NCBI RefSeq assembly: GCF_009857475.1
Contig: NZ_WWCJ01000013.1
Span: 62,001 to 126,000, forward strand
Reading direction: 5' to 3'
DNA length: 64,000 nucleotides
DNA from: Pseudoduganella guangdongensis
GTDB lineage: Bacteria > Pseudomonadota > Gammaproteobacteria > Burkholderiales > Burkholderiaceae_D
Positions 63,830 through 64,000 of the stretch are shown one piece after another. Position numbers and translations under genes: made by a program. Within the stretch, counting starts at the first letter, position 1, and each line of letters opens with the position of its first letter. Under the pieces are notes generated by a model. The model was not told the DNA's origin. It saw only the letters and a list, made by a program, of their open reading frames with translations, and did no database searches.

Positions 63830-64000
63830 GTGAAATTCGTTTCGATACTACTGCTATCTGCCTTGGGCTGTGCGGCCCAGGCGGGTGAGAGCGCGCCGTC
63901 GCTGACGTTCCAGCCGGTCGCCGGCACGGTGATTCCGATGGGCGGCGCCGTGCGCAACGACAACGAGGCGGTGCGCCAGCGGCTGGTACAACTGGCGGGC
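63830..64000 (+). CDS. Cyanophycinase-like (peptidase S51) protein, N-terminus only
   Basis: The reading frame from GTG 63830 gives a signal peptide (VSILLLSALGCAAQAG) and then PVAGTVIPMGGAVRNDNEAV followed by RQRLVQLAG. GTVIPIGGAxxxDNxAVxxRLVxLAGG is how cyanophycinase-like S51 serine peptidases begin. AAGGAG lies eight bases upstream. Secretion would place it in the periplasm or outside, acting on cyanophycin (multi-L-arginyl-poly-aspartate) or beta-Asp-Arg peptides. Truncated by the window end, so the catalytic Ser is not visible. The divergent TonB receptor may import the products. Confidence 0.72.
   Translation, partial: MKFVSILLLSALGCAAQAGESAPSLTFQPVAGTVIPMGGAVRNDNEAVRQRLVQLAG

Overview
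The window is a high-GC beta-proteobacterial chromosome segment, most like Oxalobacteraceae of the Massilia / Duganella / Janthinobacterium type. I infer this from the family resemblance of the proteins (GuaB/GuaA, DASH cryptochrome set, urease operon, MexF/OqxB-like RND pump); no 16S gene or other decisive marker is present. No tRNA, rRNA or CRISPR array was recognised.

Layout. 1-3.6 kb is housekeeping: a cut-off GntR regulator with a perfect operator dyad, then guaB and guaA, each followed by a clear intrinsic terminator. The 3' end of guaA is a known island integration site in other bacteria. From there to about 14.1 kb lies an accessory island: two unfamiliar genes on the minus strand (one with zinc-ribbon cysteines), then a tightly packed plus-strand set of a serine recombinase, a PHP-domain/SMC-like ATPase (TrlF type), an AlbA_2/HATPase protein and a 1310-residue NACHT STAND NTPase whose N-terminus looks like a Cap4-type nuclease. 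I read this as a candidate anti-phage system. From 14.5 to 19.3 kb a second accessory block encodes a FAD oxidoreductase, an APS kinase, and an overlapping operon of methyltransferase, PAPS sulfotransferase and arginase-family enzyme: the parts needed to make PAPS and to sulfate, methylate and possibly deguanidinate a small molecule. It is bracketed by two direct copies of a short repeat and ends in IS3 and antiporter debris.

20.2-36.7 kb is rich in ion-homeostasis, stress and c-di-GMP genes: phosphofructokinase, a Na+/H+ antiporter, a KefB-like K+/H+ antiporter, tandem UspA, a RodA/FtsW protein, a YbdK-like ligase, a CPA2 antiporter, a three-gene winged-helix/DUF5985 operon, MarR, GGDEF and HD-GYP proteins, and a TerB-like protein. 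The stretch is littered with gene fragments (BON, nitroreductase, DUF389, NhaA, porin) and a duplicated 73-nt element, so it has been rearranged repeatedly.

37.0-46.0 kb holds an outer-membrane barrel, a TetR-YciI-Tag operon and a tripartite RND efflux operon (adaptor, pump, outer-membrane factor). 46.2-52.1 kb is a nickel importer followed by a complete ureDABCEFG operon. 52.1-56.6 kb has a periplasmic binding protein, an unknown protein, and a TetR regulator whose palindrome also lies in front of the neighbouring SDR and MDR oxidoreductases. 56.6-59.3 kb is a light/DNA-repair set (DUF2256, DASH cryptochrome, TIGR02450, FAD oxidoreductase). The window ends with a CorC/HlyC-type membrane protein, a large TonB-dependent receptor and the start of a divergent cyanophycinase-like gene.
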